Origin: DASYTH01 sp035762905
GTDB taxonomy: Bacteria; Actinomycetota; Actinomycetes; Mycobacteriales; Pseudonocardiaceae
Reading direction: 5' to 3'
Assembly (NCBI RefSeq): GCF_035762905.1
Contig: NZ_DASUCC010000046.1
Span: 1-64,000, forward strand
DNA: 64,000 nt
The notes beneath the pieces were generated by a model. The model saw nothing but the letters and a program-made list of their open reading frames with translations. It had not been told where the DNA came from and did no database searches. Positions 16,375 to 24,193 of the stretch are shown piece after piece; within the stretch, counting starts at the first letter, position 1; every line of letters starts with the position of its first letter. Position numbers and translations under genes: made by a program.

Positions 16375-16388
16375 GGACCTTCGGTCCT
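16375..16388. promoter_or_regulatory. DosR-like box 9
   Basis: GGACCTTCGGTCCT shares TTCGGTCC with the perfect box at 1667 and has inverted GGACC/GGTCC arms. It lies 61 nt upstream of the preferred fetA-like start (minus strand) and 70 nt upstream of the VOC gene start (plus strand). Confidence 0.55.
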
Positions 16389-16457
16389 GGCGTCGTCCGG
16401 TGAACTGGTCAGGAATGAAGAAGCGCTGGTTGCCGGGCCGCGCCTAGCGTTGCTGGC

Positions 16458-17084
16458 ATGACTTCCATCGACACCATCACCCTCGAAGTATCCGACCCCG
16501 CGGCCGCCGAACGCTTCTACACCGCCGCCTTCGGCTTGGACGGCCGGCTGCGGCTGCGGGGCTCGCAGGAACCGACCACCGGTTTCCGCGGGTTCACCCT
16601 GTCCCTGCTGGTGTCCCAGCCAGCCGATGTCAACGCCTTGATCGACGCCGCCCTTGACGCCGGGGCGACGGTGCGGAAGCCCGTTGCGAAGTCGCTGTGG
16701 GGTTACGGCGGCGTCGTGCAGGCCCCGGATGGAGCGATCTGGAAGGTCGCGACCTCGGCGAAGAAGGACGCCGGGCCTGCCACCCGGCGGGTCGACGACA
16801 TCGTGCTCCTGCTGGGAGTCGCCGATGTGGCCGCGAGCAAACGGTTCTACCTGGACCGGGGCCTCACCGTGGCGAAGAGCTTCGGCCGCATGTACGTCGA
16901 GTTCGCGACCGGGCCGAACCAGCTCAAGCTGGCGCTGTACCGCCGCCGGGCACTGGCCAAGGACGCCGGTGTTTCGCCGGACGGCACGGGATCGCATCGG
17001 ATCGCCGTCGGCGGCGCTGCCGAGCCGTTCACGGACCCGGACGGGTTCACCTGGGAAACCACCGCAATCACAGCCACGCCCTGA
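16458..17084 (+). CDS. VOC (glyoxalase/bleomycin-resistance fold) protein (208 aa)
   Basis: Two VOC half-modules: SIDTITLEVSDPAAAERFYT at the start and DDIVLLLGVADVAASKRFYL in the middle, each with the beta-alpha-beta-beta-beta pattern, and EPFTDPDGFTWE near the end. The family includes glyoxalase I, extradiol dioxygenases and antibiotic-binding proteins; no metal ligand set is clear enough to choose. The stop overlaps the start of a DUF1801 remnant. Confidence 0.85.
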   Translation: MTSIDTITLEVSDPAAAERFYTAAFGLDGRLRLRGSQEPTTGFRGFTLSLLVSQPADVNALIDAALDAGATVRKPVAKSLWGYGGVVQAPDGAIWKVATSAKKDAGPATRRVDDIVLLLGVADVAASKRFYLDRGLTVAKSFGRMYVEFATGPNQLKLALYRRRALAKDAGVSPDGTGSHRIAVGGAAEPFTDPDGFTWETTAITATP

Positions 17085-17281
17085 TGTGCCGCCACCGCGC
17101 GGATAAGGCAGCAGAGGTCGAACGGGACGTACTCGCGAAGATCGTCGAACTGTCCGACTCCGATCGGGTCATGGCCGAGCGCGTGCACGCCGTCGTCACC
17201 GCCCACGAGAAGTTCACGGGGCGGTGCGCGACGCTCGGCTTCAGCGACCAGGCGAAGGTGGATGAGGGGGTCGAGGTATGA
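17084..17281 (+). pseudogene. Internally deleted DUF1801-family remnant (65 aa)
   Basis: The open frame joins the N-terminal helix of a DUF1801/YdhG-like protein (ERDVLAKIVELSDSDRVMAE) directly to a later part (RCATLGFSDQAKVDEGVEV). The central WYGMPAY-type segment typical of the family is missing and the frame stops about 25 residues before the usual end. It is coupled to the VOC gene (TGATG). Probably an inactivated gene; a short stable product is possible. Confidence 0.6.
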
Positions 17282-17449
17282 GTCACCGCCCGGCGTCCCT
17301 GTCGTAGGACCCATAAGCCAGGGAGATGGGGGTCATGGTGGGGATGGCGGGCTGGGGGTCAGCCGATCGGCGGTGTTGGGGGTGGCGTTTGGGGGGTTAG
17401 GTTGGCTGGGTGGTCGAACTGTGTTCGAAATGTCGAACATGGAGGGGAT

Positions 17450-19834
17450 ATGGGTCGGCGGCGTGTGGGGGTTGTTGTTGGGGTTGTCGGGGTGCTGGTG
17501 GTGGGGGGAGTTGTGGGGGTGCCCGGGGCCGGGGCGGTGACGAATGTGACTATCAATGGGGGTGGGGCTGGGCGGGTGTTCGATGGGGTCGGGGCGGTGA
17601 GTGGGGGTGGGGGTAACAGTCGGCTGCTGATCGATTATCCGGAGCCGCAGCGGGGGCAGATTTTGGATTATCTGTTCCGGCCGAACTTCGGTGCGGCGAT
17701 GCAGCTGCTCAAGGTGGAGATCGGGGGGGATACGTACTCGACGAGTGGGGCGGAGCCCAGTCATCAGCATTCGGCTGCGGACCTGAACTGCGACCGGGGG
17801 TATGAGTGGTGGTTGATGGGGGAGGCGAAGGCGCGCAATCCGGGGATCAGGCTGGCGGGGTTGTCGTGGGGGGCGCCGGGGTGGATCGGGAACGGGAACT
17901 TCTGGTCCACCGACATGATCAATTATTTGGTGGCCTGGTTGCGGTGTGCGCGGGACGTGCACGGGCTCACGATCGACTATCTCGGGGGGTGGAACGAGCG
18001 GGGGCGGGATCTCAACTGGTACGTCAACTTGAACAATGCTTTGGACGCCAACGGGTTTGGCAACGTCAGGATTGTCGCGTCGGACGACTCGTCGGGGTGG
18101 TCGGTGGCGGACGACGCGGTGGGGAACGCGGCGTTTCGGAACGCGGTGGATGTGCTCGGGGTGCACTACGTGTGCGGGTACCGGAGCGCGCAGACCAACT
18201 GTCCGAGTTCGGCCAATGCGGTAGGTACCGGGAAGACGTTGTGGGCCAGTGAGAACGGCTCGGACGACTACAACGCGGGGGCGGCGGCGCTGGCTCGGGG
18301 GATCAACCGGGGTTATGTCGACGGGCGGATGACGGCTTACATCAACTGGCCGGTGATCGCGGCGGTGTATCCGAACCTGCCGTTCCCCACGATGGGGGTG
18401 GCGCTCGCGCCGCAGCCGTGGTCGGGGCACTACTCGGTGGGGCGGAATGCCTGGGTCATGGCGCACACCAGCCAGTTCACCGCGCCCGGATGGCGTTACC
18501 TGGACCAGGCCAGTGGGTTCCTGAGCAACAACCGGAACATCGGCAGCTATGTGACGCTGCGGTCGAGCACCGGGAACCAGTGGAGCACGGTGGTCGAGAC
18601 CACCGGGGCCACCGCGCCGGAGCAGTTCACGTTCACGGTCACCGGGGGGCTGGCCGGTGGTGCGGTGCGAGTGTGGTCGACGAACCTGAACTCCAGCAAC
18701 CCCAACGAGTACCTGGTGCGCGGACCGGACCTCGCGCCGTCCGGCTCGACCTACACCATCAACCTGCAGCCCGGGCGGCTCTACACGCTGACCACCACGA
18801 CCGGGGGCGGCAAGGGCACGGCGAGCGGCCCGGCCCAGGCCTCGTTCGCCTTGCCGTACAACGACAACTACGACGGGTACGCCCTCGGGCGCGAGGCGCG
18901 GTACCTCGCCGACCTGCAGGGCTCCTTCGAGGTGAGCAACTGCGCCGCCGGGCGGACCGGACGCTGTGTACGGCAGATGGCGCCGCGGGCGCCGATCACC
19001 TGGGCGCCGCTGTCCGACGCCTACACCCTGCTCGGCGACGTCAACTGGGCCACCTACACGGTCAGCACCGACGTCCTGCTGGAGTCGGCCGGGTTCGTCG
19101 AACTGCTCGGCCGGGTCGGCACGCAGACCGCGTTCAACCCGCCAGGGCTCAACGCCTACCGGCTGCGGGTCAGCAACACCGGGGCCTGGTCCATCCGGCG
19201 CACCAACACCTCGGCCCAGGTGACCACCCTGGCCAGCGGCACGGTCGCGGCGCTGGGCACCAACACCTGGCACACCATCGCGTTGGCGTTCAACGGAAAC
19301 ACCATCAGCGCACGGATCGACGGCAGCACGGTCGGCACGGTCACCGACGGCACGTTCCCGTTCGGGCAGGTCGGGTTCGCCTCCGGGTGGAACTACCACG
19401 CCCAGTTCGACAACCTCGCGATCACCGGCCAGACCCCGCCGCCGAACATCGCCGGGCCGCTGCGCAACGTCGCGGCCAACCGCTGCCTCGACGTGAGTGG
19501 CGGCAGCCAGGCCAACGGCGCCCAGGTGATCATCTGGGACTGCAACGGAAACTCCAACCAGCGGTGGACCCAGACCGCGGCCGCCGACCTGCGCGTCTTC
19601 GACAGCAAGTGCCTCGACGTGCTCAACCAGGCCGTCACGCCGGGTTCCCCGGTCAGCATCTGGGACTGCAACGGCGGGGACAACCAGAAGTGGACATCGA
19701 CGTCGGGTGGGGCGTTGGTCGGGCGGCAGTCCAACCTGTGTCTCGCGCCGAGCGGTGCGGGTTCGGCGGCCGGGACGCCGTTGGTCATCGCCAGTTGCAC
19801 CGGTGCGGCGAGCCAGCAATGGAGTAGGTCATGA
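17450..19834 (+). CDS. Secreted GH59 galactocerebrosidase-like enzyme with ricin-type lectin (794 aa)
   Basis: Signal peptide (residues 1-30, RRR then a Val/Gly-rich core, cleavage near GAGAV). The catalytic TIM barrel of glycoside hydrolase family 59 follows: predicted acid/base E183 in GGWNERGRD and nucleophile E269 in LWASENGSD. Then come a beta-sandwich and a laminin-G/jelly-roll-like region (~470-665), and a C-terminal ricin-B (CBM13) trefoil (~680-794) with repeated IWDCNGNSNQRW motifs. GH59 enzymes release galactose from galactosylceramide or other beta-galactosides. GGAGGGG precedes ATG 17450. The signal-peptide codons are unusually G-rich (see 17503-17534). The stop overlaps the next GH43 gene, forming a secreted carbohydrate-degrading operon. 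Confidence 0.9.
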   Translation: MGRRRVGVVVGVVGVLVVGGVVGVPGAGAVTNVTINGGGAGRVFDGVGAVSGGGGNSRLLIDYPEPQRGQILDYLFRPNFGAAMQLLKVEIGGDTYSTSGAEPSHQHSAADLNCDRGYEWWLMGEAKARNPGIRLAGLSWGAPGWIGNGNFWSTDMINYLVAWLRCARDVHGLTIDYLGGWNERGRDLNWYVNLNNALDANGFGNVRIVASDDSSGWSVADDAVGNAAFRNAVDVLGVHYVCGYRSAQTNCPSSANAVGTGKTLWASENGSDDYNAGAAALARGINRGYVDGRMTAYINWPVIAAVYPNLPFPTMGVALAPQPWSGHYSVGRNAWVMAHTSQFTAPGWRYLDQASGFLSNNRNIGSYVTLRSSTGNQWSTVVETTGATAPEQFTFTVTGGLAGGAVRVWSTNLNSSNPNEYLVRGPDLAPSGSTYTINLQPGRLYTLTTTTGGGKGTASGPAQASFALPYNDNYDGYALGREARYLADLQGSFEVSNCAAGRTGRCVRQMAPRAPITWAPLSDAYTLLGDVNWATYTVSTDVLLESAGFVELLGRVGTQTAFNPPGLNAYRLRVSNTGAWSIRRTNTSAQVTTLASGTVAALGTNTWHTIALAFNGNTISARIDGSTVGTVTDGTFPFGQVGFASGWNYHAQFDNLAITGQTPPPNIAGPLRNVAANRCLDVSGGSQANGAQVIIWDCNGNSNQRWTQTAAADLRVFDSKCLDVLNQAVTPGSPVSIWDCNGGDNQKWTSTSGGALVGRQSNLCLAPSGAGSAAGTPLVIASCTGAASQQWSRS
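17503..17534 (+). other. G-quadruplex-type motif inside the GH59 signal-peptide codons
   Basis: Four runs of four to six G separated by 6, 5 and 2 nt on the coding strand, within an unusually G-skewed stretch (about 17330-17650). It would also be present in the mRNA near the start codon. Confidence 0.6.
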
Positions 19835-21222
19835 TGCCGAAGCGGCGTGGCGTGCTTGCCGGACTTCTGAGCGTGGCGTTGGGGTTGACCGGCGCCGTCG
19901 CGCTGTCACCGGTGGCGCACGCGCAGAGCTTCGCCGGCTATGTCATGGCCTACTTCACCGAGTCACCGCAACGCACCGCCAACAACTACGGCCTGCACCT
20001 CGCGGTCAGCACCGACTCGCTCAACTGGACGCCGTTGAACCAGAACAACCCGGTGACCACCCCGACCCAGGGCACCCTCGGCCTGCGCGACCCGTACATC
20101 CTGCGCAAGCAGACCGGCGGGTTCGTGATCCTGGCGACCGACCTCAACGGCACCGACTTCAGCCAGAACAACCAGTTCATCCACGCCTGGGACTCGACCG
20201 ATCTGCGCAGCTTCACCGGCTACCGGCGGCTGCGGATGCACACGATGACCACGCACACCTGGGCCCCGGAGGCGTTCTTCGACCCGGCGCGCGGCCAGTA
20301 CGGCATCATCTACTCGGCGTTCAACGGTGTCCGGGACGTCATCATGGTCAACTACACCACGGACTTCGTCACGGTCAGCGCGCCGCAGGTCTACTTCGAT
20401 CCCGGGTTCAACGTGTTGGACGCCACCATGCACAGCAACGGCGGCACGAACTACCTGTACTACAAGAACCTCAACGACGGCACGATCCGCGGCGCCCGGT
20501 CGAACTCGCTGAACCCGGGCAGCTTCAACTCCGGCACCTACACCAGCGCGATCGGCGGCCAGGGCACCGAGGCGCCCATCGTGGTCAAGACGACCAACGC
20601 CAACCAGTGGTACCTGTGGGTCGACTCGTTCAGCCCGGTGAACGGCAAGTTCAACGCCTTCCAGTCCGGCAATGTCAACAACAACGCCTGGACCGCGATG
20701 AACCGGCGGGACTACAACCATCCGCTGAACTCGAAGCACGCCACGATCCAGCCGATCACGGCGACCGAGCTGAACAATCTCCTCGCCAGGTGGGGAACAC
20801 CCGCCTGGAACCGGCTCAAGTCCTACAACTTCCCGGACCGCTACGTGCGGCACGCCGACTTCGTTGCCAGGGTCGACGTCTACCCGTTCGACCCGTTCCC
20901 CGACCAGCAGTGGCGGATGGTGCCCGGGCTGTCCGATCCGGCCGGGGTGTCGTTCCAGTCGGTGAACTTCCCGGACCGGTTCCTGCGGCACGCCAACTTC
21001 GCGCTGCGGATCGATCCCAACGACAACACGGCCGCGTTCCGGGCCGACGCCACGTTCTTCGCGGCGGCCGGGTGGGCGGATCCGAACTGGACCTCGTTCC
21101 GCTCGGCCAACAACCCGACCCGGTACCTCCGGCACATCAACAACGTGCTGCGGATCGACCCGATCTCCGCCGGGTCATCCACTGTGGACAGACAGGACGC
21201 GACGTTCCGCGTGCTGTCCTGA
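19831..21222 (+). CDS. Secreted GH43-type arabinan/xylan hydrolase with AbfB domain (463 aa)
   Basis: Signal peptide (~1-31, ending AHA). A five-bladed beta-propeller of glycoside hydrolase family 43 follows, with candidate catalytic base in LGLRDPYILR, pKa-tuning Asp in LDATMHSNGG and acid in GTEAPIVVK. A C-terminal AbfB/CBM42 trefoil (~325-463) has repeats of the form SYNFPDRYVRHADF, SVNFPDRFLRHANF and SANNPTRYLRHINN, which bind arabinofuranose side chains. It is coupled to the GH59 gene (ATGA), so the pair may attack arabinogalactan-like polymers. The exact specificity is not readable. Confidence 0.87.
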   Translation: MMPKRRGVLAGLLSVALGLTGAVALSPVAHAQSFAGYVMAYFTESPQRTANNYGLHLAVSTDSLNWTPLNQNNPVTTPTQGTLGLRDPYILRKQTGGFVILATDLNGTDFSQNNQFIHAWDSTDLRSFTGYRRLRMHTMTTHTWAPEAFFDPARGQYGIIYSAFNGVRDVIMVNYTTDFVTVSAPQVYFDPGFNVLDATMHSNGGTNYLYYKNLNDGTIRGARSNSLNPGSFNSGTYTSAIGGQGTEAPIVVKTTNANQWYLWVDSFSPVNGKFNAFQSGNVNNNAWTAMNRRDYNHPLNSKHATIQPITATELNNLLARWGTPAWNRLKSYNFPDRYVRHADFVARVDVYPFDPFPDQQWRMVPGLSDPAGVSFQSVNFPDRFLRHANFALRIDPNDNTAAFRADATFFAAAGWADPNWTSFRSANNPTRYLRHINNVLRIDPISAGSSTVDRQDATFRVLS

Positions 21223-21227
21223 CCGCG

Positions 21228-22154
21228 TCAGCCGTTGCGCACCTCGACGACGAACCGGGTGACCTGCGAACGGAGCATGTCGGCCAGCTGGGACAAGCCG
21301 GTCAGGTCGTTCTCCTCGTCCGCACCCGGGGCACCCTCGATCGCGATGGCGATTCCGGCGGTCATCTGATCCATCTGCCGGATGCTGCTGGTGATGTTGT
21401 CCAGCACCGAGATGACCTCGGCCGAGGCCTGCTGCACCATGGCCACCCGGTCGTTGATCGCGTCGGCCGAGCGGCTGGCCTCGTCGGCGAGGGTCTTCAC
21501 CTCGCTGGCGACCACGCTGAAGCCGCGACCGGCCTCACCGGCCCTGGCCGCCTCGATGGTGGCGTTCAGCGCGAGCAGTCGGGTCTGGGCGGCCACCTGG
21601 GTGACCATCTGGACGGCCTGCTTGATCTCGTCCGAAGCGGAGCCGAGCGTGGTGACGGTCTGGGTGGCCCGGCCGGACTCCTCGACGGCGTTGCTGGCGA
21701 ACGAGGCCAGTCCGGCGGCCGAGGCACCGATCTCCGTGGCGGCGGTCGCGACCTGCTCGGAGACCGACAGGACGGCGGTCTCCATGTCGTCGGCCAGCGT
21801 GGCGCGGGAGGACTGCGCGGCGGCGACCTCGTCGGTGGCCTCGCGCACCGCCGACCGCGCCTGGGCGATCTTGCGTGCGGCGTCGGCGAACGCGCCGGTC
21901 TGGCCGCCCTGGGTGAACGGGCACTGGCCCTGGAGGTCCTCGGGGGCGATCAGCGCGTCGACCGCACCGTTGACGAACATGTCGGTGATGTCGAGCAGGC
22001 GGTTGAGCTGCGCCCGCGCCTCCGCAACGACCGGGTCGTCGGAGATCTCCGGCAGGCGGGCGGCCAGGTCGCCGTCGGCCGCGCGCGCACAGGCGGCGGC
22101 GAAGATCTCCAGCATGGCCGGATCGAGACCGGCCTGCCGCTGCGGAGCCTTCAT
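21228..22154 (-). CDS. Soluble methyl-accepting-chemotaxis-type signalling protein (308 aa)
   Basis: The C-terminal half is a coiled-coil MCP signalling domain with the hairpin-tip-like segment LLALNATIEAARAGEAGRGF followed by SVVASEVKTLADEA. There is no membrane segment. The N-terminal ~100 residues (helical, with DPVVAEARAQLNRLLDITDM) may be a short sensor. No CheA/CheW genes are in the window, so the partner is unknown; such proteins in non-motile actinomycetes are unexplained. Start ATG 22154 follows GAGGAAG; the much longer upstream open frame is arginine/proline-rich shadow. It converges on the GH43 gene. Confidence 0.85.
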   Translation of the reverse strand: MKAPQRQAGLDPAMLEIFAAACARAADGDLAARLPEISDDPVVAEARAQLNRLLDITDMFVNGAVDALIAPEDLQGQCPFTQGGQTGAFADAARKIAQARSAVREATDEVAAAQSSRATLADDMETAVLSVSEQVATAATEIGASAAGLASFASNAVEESGRATQTVTTLGSASDEIKQAVQMVTQVAAQTRLLALNATIEAARAGEAGRGFSVVASEVKTLADEASRSADAINDRVAMVQQASAEVISVLDNITSSIRQMDQMTAGIAIAIEGAPGADEENDLTGLSQLADMLRSQVTRFVVEVRNG

Positions 22155-22267
22155 CAGTGGACTTCCTCTCGCGATCGTCATAGGTCGGCCATACAGATCG
22201 GTCGCCACCCGGGGTCCCTGAGCGCGGCCGGATGTGTCGGCCGCCACCATCGGTCGGTTAGCGTGGT

Positions 22268-23341
22268 GTGGTGCGTGACGGTGTGCCGCGGACCGGGGTC
22301 GGGCGAACCAGGGCCTATCTCGGGCGGTGCCGGGTCGAGGACGTCTGGCGGTGCCGGGAGCGGTTCGGCGGTGTGACCCTGCAGGGCATGGTCGGGCTGC
22401 GGATCGCGCGGGCCCTGGACCGGGCCGGTGAGCTGCACGGGGTGGATCTCGACCCGGCGGTGTACCGCAACCGGCCGGTGCCGGCGGCCACCGCGCAGCT
22501 GACCCTGCCGGGGCTGGACTGTGCTCCGTTCGACTGGGTGGCGGCGCAGGCCGAGCTGGGGTTGCCGGTGGTGCGCACGGCCGGGGCCAGGATCCGGGTG
22601 GGCCGGGTGGACGAGCTGCGTGCGGAGCTGGCCCGGTCGTACCCGGTGGCGGTGTCCGTGGTGCTCGCCCTGGACGCCGGCTGGCTGGGCCGGCGGCACA
22701 TCGACGCCCTCGAGGAGGCGCTGCGGGCGGCGGACCGGGACGTGTCGTTGCTGTTCGCGGCCGCGTACAACCCACTGGACACGGTGGTGAAGATCGAGTC
22801 GTTCCGGCGGCTGCTGCGCTGGGCGGCCGGCGCGCACCGCGACATCGAGCTGCTGCGCACCGATCTGACCGCCTTGCCCGCGGTGATCGAGGGCGCCACG
22901 GTGGCCGCGATCGGGTTCAGCACCTCGACCAGGCACCTCGGCATCCCGTTCGGTCCCCGGCAGCGGGAGGCGTTCAACCGACGCAGGCGCAGCCCGCTGG
23001 TTTTCGTGCCGCGACTGCTTCATTGGCAACGTGCCAATGTTCTCGGCGCACTCGCCGCCTGGGACGGCGCGGGCGTCACTTATTGCGAGTGTCCGGTGTG
23101 CGCCCGGGCCGGGCATGACCTGCTCCGATTCGACACCATTCCGGCCGAACTCGAGCACGAGGTTCGCGATCATGACGAGCACGCGCTGGCCATGGTCATC
23201 GATCAGATCATGGCCGCGACGGACCCGGCCGCGGAACTGAAGTTCCGGCGCACCAACGCGGTGCAGCGCGGCCGTTCCATCGCCGCGGCACTGGATGTCG
23301 GACTGGACTCGCCGCCGGCCTGGCTGGACGGCTGGAACTGA
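22268..23341 (+). CDS. TGT-like zinc TIM-barrel protein of unknown function (357 aa)
   Basis: I do not recognise a named family. The C-terminal segment YCECPVC followed 24-27 residues later by HDEH reproduces the CxCx2C...H zinc site of tRNA-guanine transglycosylases, and the preceding body alternates strands and helices as a TIM barrel would (VAVSVVLALDAGW, DVSLLFAAAYNPLD, VAAIGFSTSTRHLGIP). It may be a base-exchange enzyme distantly related to TGT/DpdA, or only share the zinc module. The start is GTG-type without a clear ribosome site. It is divergent from the MCP-like gene. Confidence 0.7.
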   Translation: MVRDGVPRTGVGRTRAYLGRCRVEDVWRCRERFGGVTLQGMVGLRIARALDRAGELHGVDLDPAVYRNRPVPAATAQLTLPGLDCAPFDWVAAQAELGLPVVRTAGARIRVGRVDELRAELARSYPVAVSVVLALDAGWLGRRHIDALEEALRAADRDVSLLFAAAYNPLDTVVKIESFRRLLRWAAGAHRDIELLRTDLTALPAVIEGATVAAIGFSTSTRHLGIPFGPRQREAFNRRRRSPLVFVPRLLHWQRANVLGALAAWDGAGVTYCECPVCARAGHDLLRFDTIPAELEHEVRDHDEHALAMVIDQIMAATDPAAELKFRRTNAVQRGRSIAAALDVGLDSPPAWLDGWN

Positions 23342-23783
23342 CGATCATCCTGTGGCGCAGGGAATCCCGGTGCACCGTGGGGAGCGCGGTCTACGGTGGG
23401 TGATCATCGGTGGTGACGTTCGGTCGCGAATCCGGGGAGCCGGACGGCCGCTTCGTGGCGCCCTGTGATCGTGCGGTCCAGACCATTGACGCAGGTCACC
23501 CTATCGGGTGAACGTCAGGTTTCGAATCAACTTCACGTATGTCCGGCCGTGGATTACCTGTCATTGATCTGACCGAACGTGTAGAACCGCTCGGCGACGG
23601 ATACGCTCCGTTCACCGCTAGATCAGCGAGTCACAGAGAGGTTACGAGTCCGATCGGACATGATGTAGCACTCAAGCGGCGGGAATCCACTCCGGACTCC
23701 GACGCACGGCGCGGCTCCCTGCTGGCACAGGGAGCCGCGTGGTTGTTCCGACCCCCCTAGATGATCAAGGAAGAGCAAGAACG
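23342..23783. other. 442-nt intergenic region
   Basis: No convincing gene. An open frame 23539-23760 (73 aa) has no ribosome site or family resemblance and ends inside a strong hairpin. The stretch is less GC-biased than its surroundings. The hairpin at 23711-23738 lies 45 nt before the next start and could end a small RNA transcribed from about 23500, or attenuate the downstream gene. Confidence 0.5.
23711..23738 (+). terminator. Terminator/attenuator-like hairpin
   Basis: A perfect 11-bp stem GCGGCTCCCTG / CAGGGAGCCGC with loop CTGGCA, followed by GTGGTTGTTCC. Confidence 0.75.
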
Positions 23784-24173
23784 TTGGCCAGTGTAGAACC
23801 AGAGACGAGGCCCTTGCCAGACGCAAACGCGTCCGGCGAGCGGGCCGTCCGGCGGCTCGTGCACCTGAAGGTGTTCGCCGAACCGGTCGAGCCCGACTAC
23901 CCACCGGTGCACATCCCCAGACGTCCGGCCCACCGCGAGGACGGATCCTGGCCGCGACTGCTGGCCACCAGGGACGGCTGGCTCTGGCTGGCCGAGCGCA
24001 CCGTCGGCGGGCTGGCCGCCACCCTGCGCCGGGCGTTCCTGATCATGGTCGGCTTCCTTGCAAGCATCGTGCTGATCGGCCTGGTGTTCGGGTTCACCGC
24101 CGTGCTACTCGGCCTGCTGGTCGGCGTCGGGCTGCTGCTGGTGCGGGCAACCGTATTGCTTCCGCGGCGGTGA
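23784..24173 (+). CDS. Small membrane protein (129 aa)
   Basis: Not recognised. An N-terminal ~85-residue soluble, Pro/Arg-rich region with a conserved-looking SWPRLLATRDGWLWLAERTV is followed by two hydrophobic segments (FLIMVGFLASIVLIGLVFGF and VLLGLLVGVGLLLVRATVLL) and a basic end. The start chosen is TTG 23784, after AAGGAAG; the GTG at 23739 lies in the hairpin. It lies 20 nt before the ECF sigma factor gene and might be co-transcribed. Confidence 0.65.
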   Translation: MASVEPETRPLPDANASGERAVRRLVHLKVFAEPVEPDYPPVHIPRRPAHREDGSWPRLLATRDGWLWLAERTVGGLAATLRRAFLIMVGFLASIVLIGLVFGFTAVLLGLLVGVGLLLVRATVLLPRR

Positions 24174-24193
24174 AGCTGTTCTGATGGGACGCC

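Noticed and set aside
17333..19819. An 828-aa minus-strand open frame opposite the GH59 gene
   Set aside because: It is Arg/Pro/His-rich shadow without domains. The plus-strand frame has a signal peptide, catalytic motifs and a lectin domain.
23539..23760. A 73-aa open frame before the small membrane protein
   Set aside because: No ribosome site, no family resemblance, and it ends inside a terminator-like hairpin.
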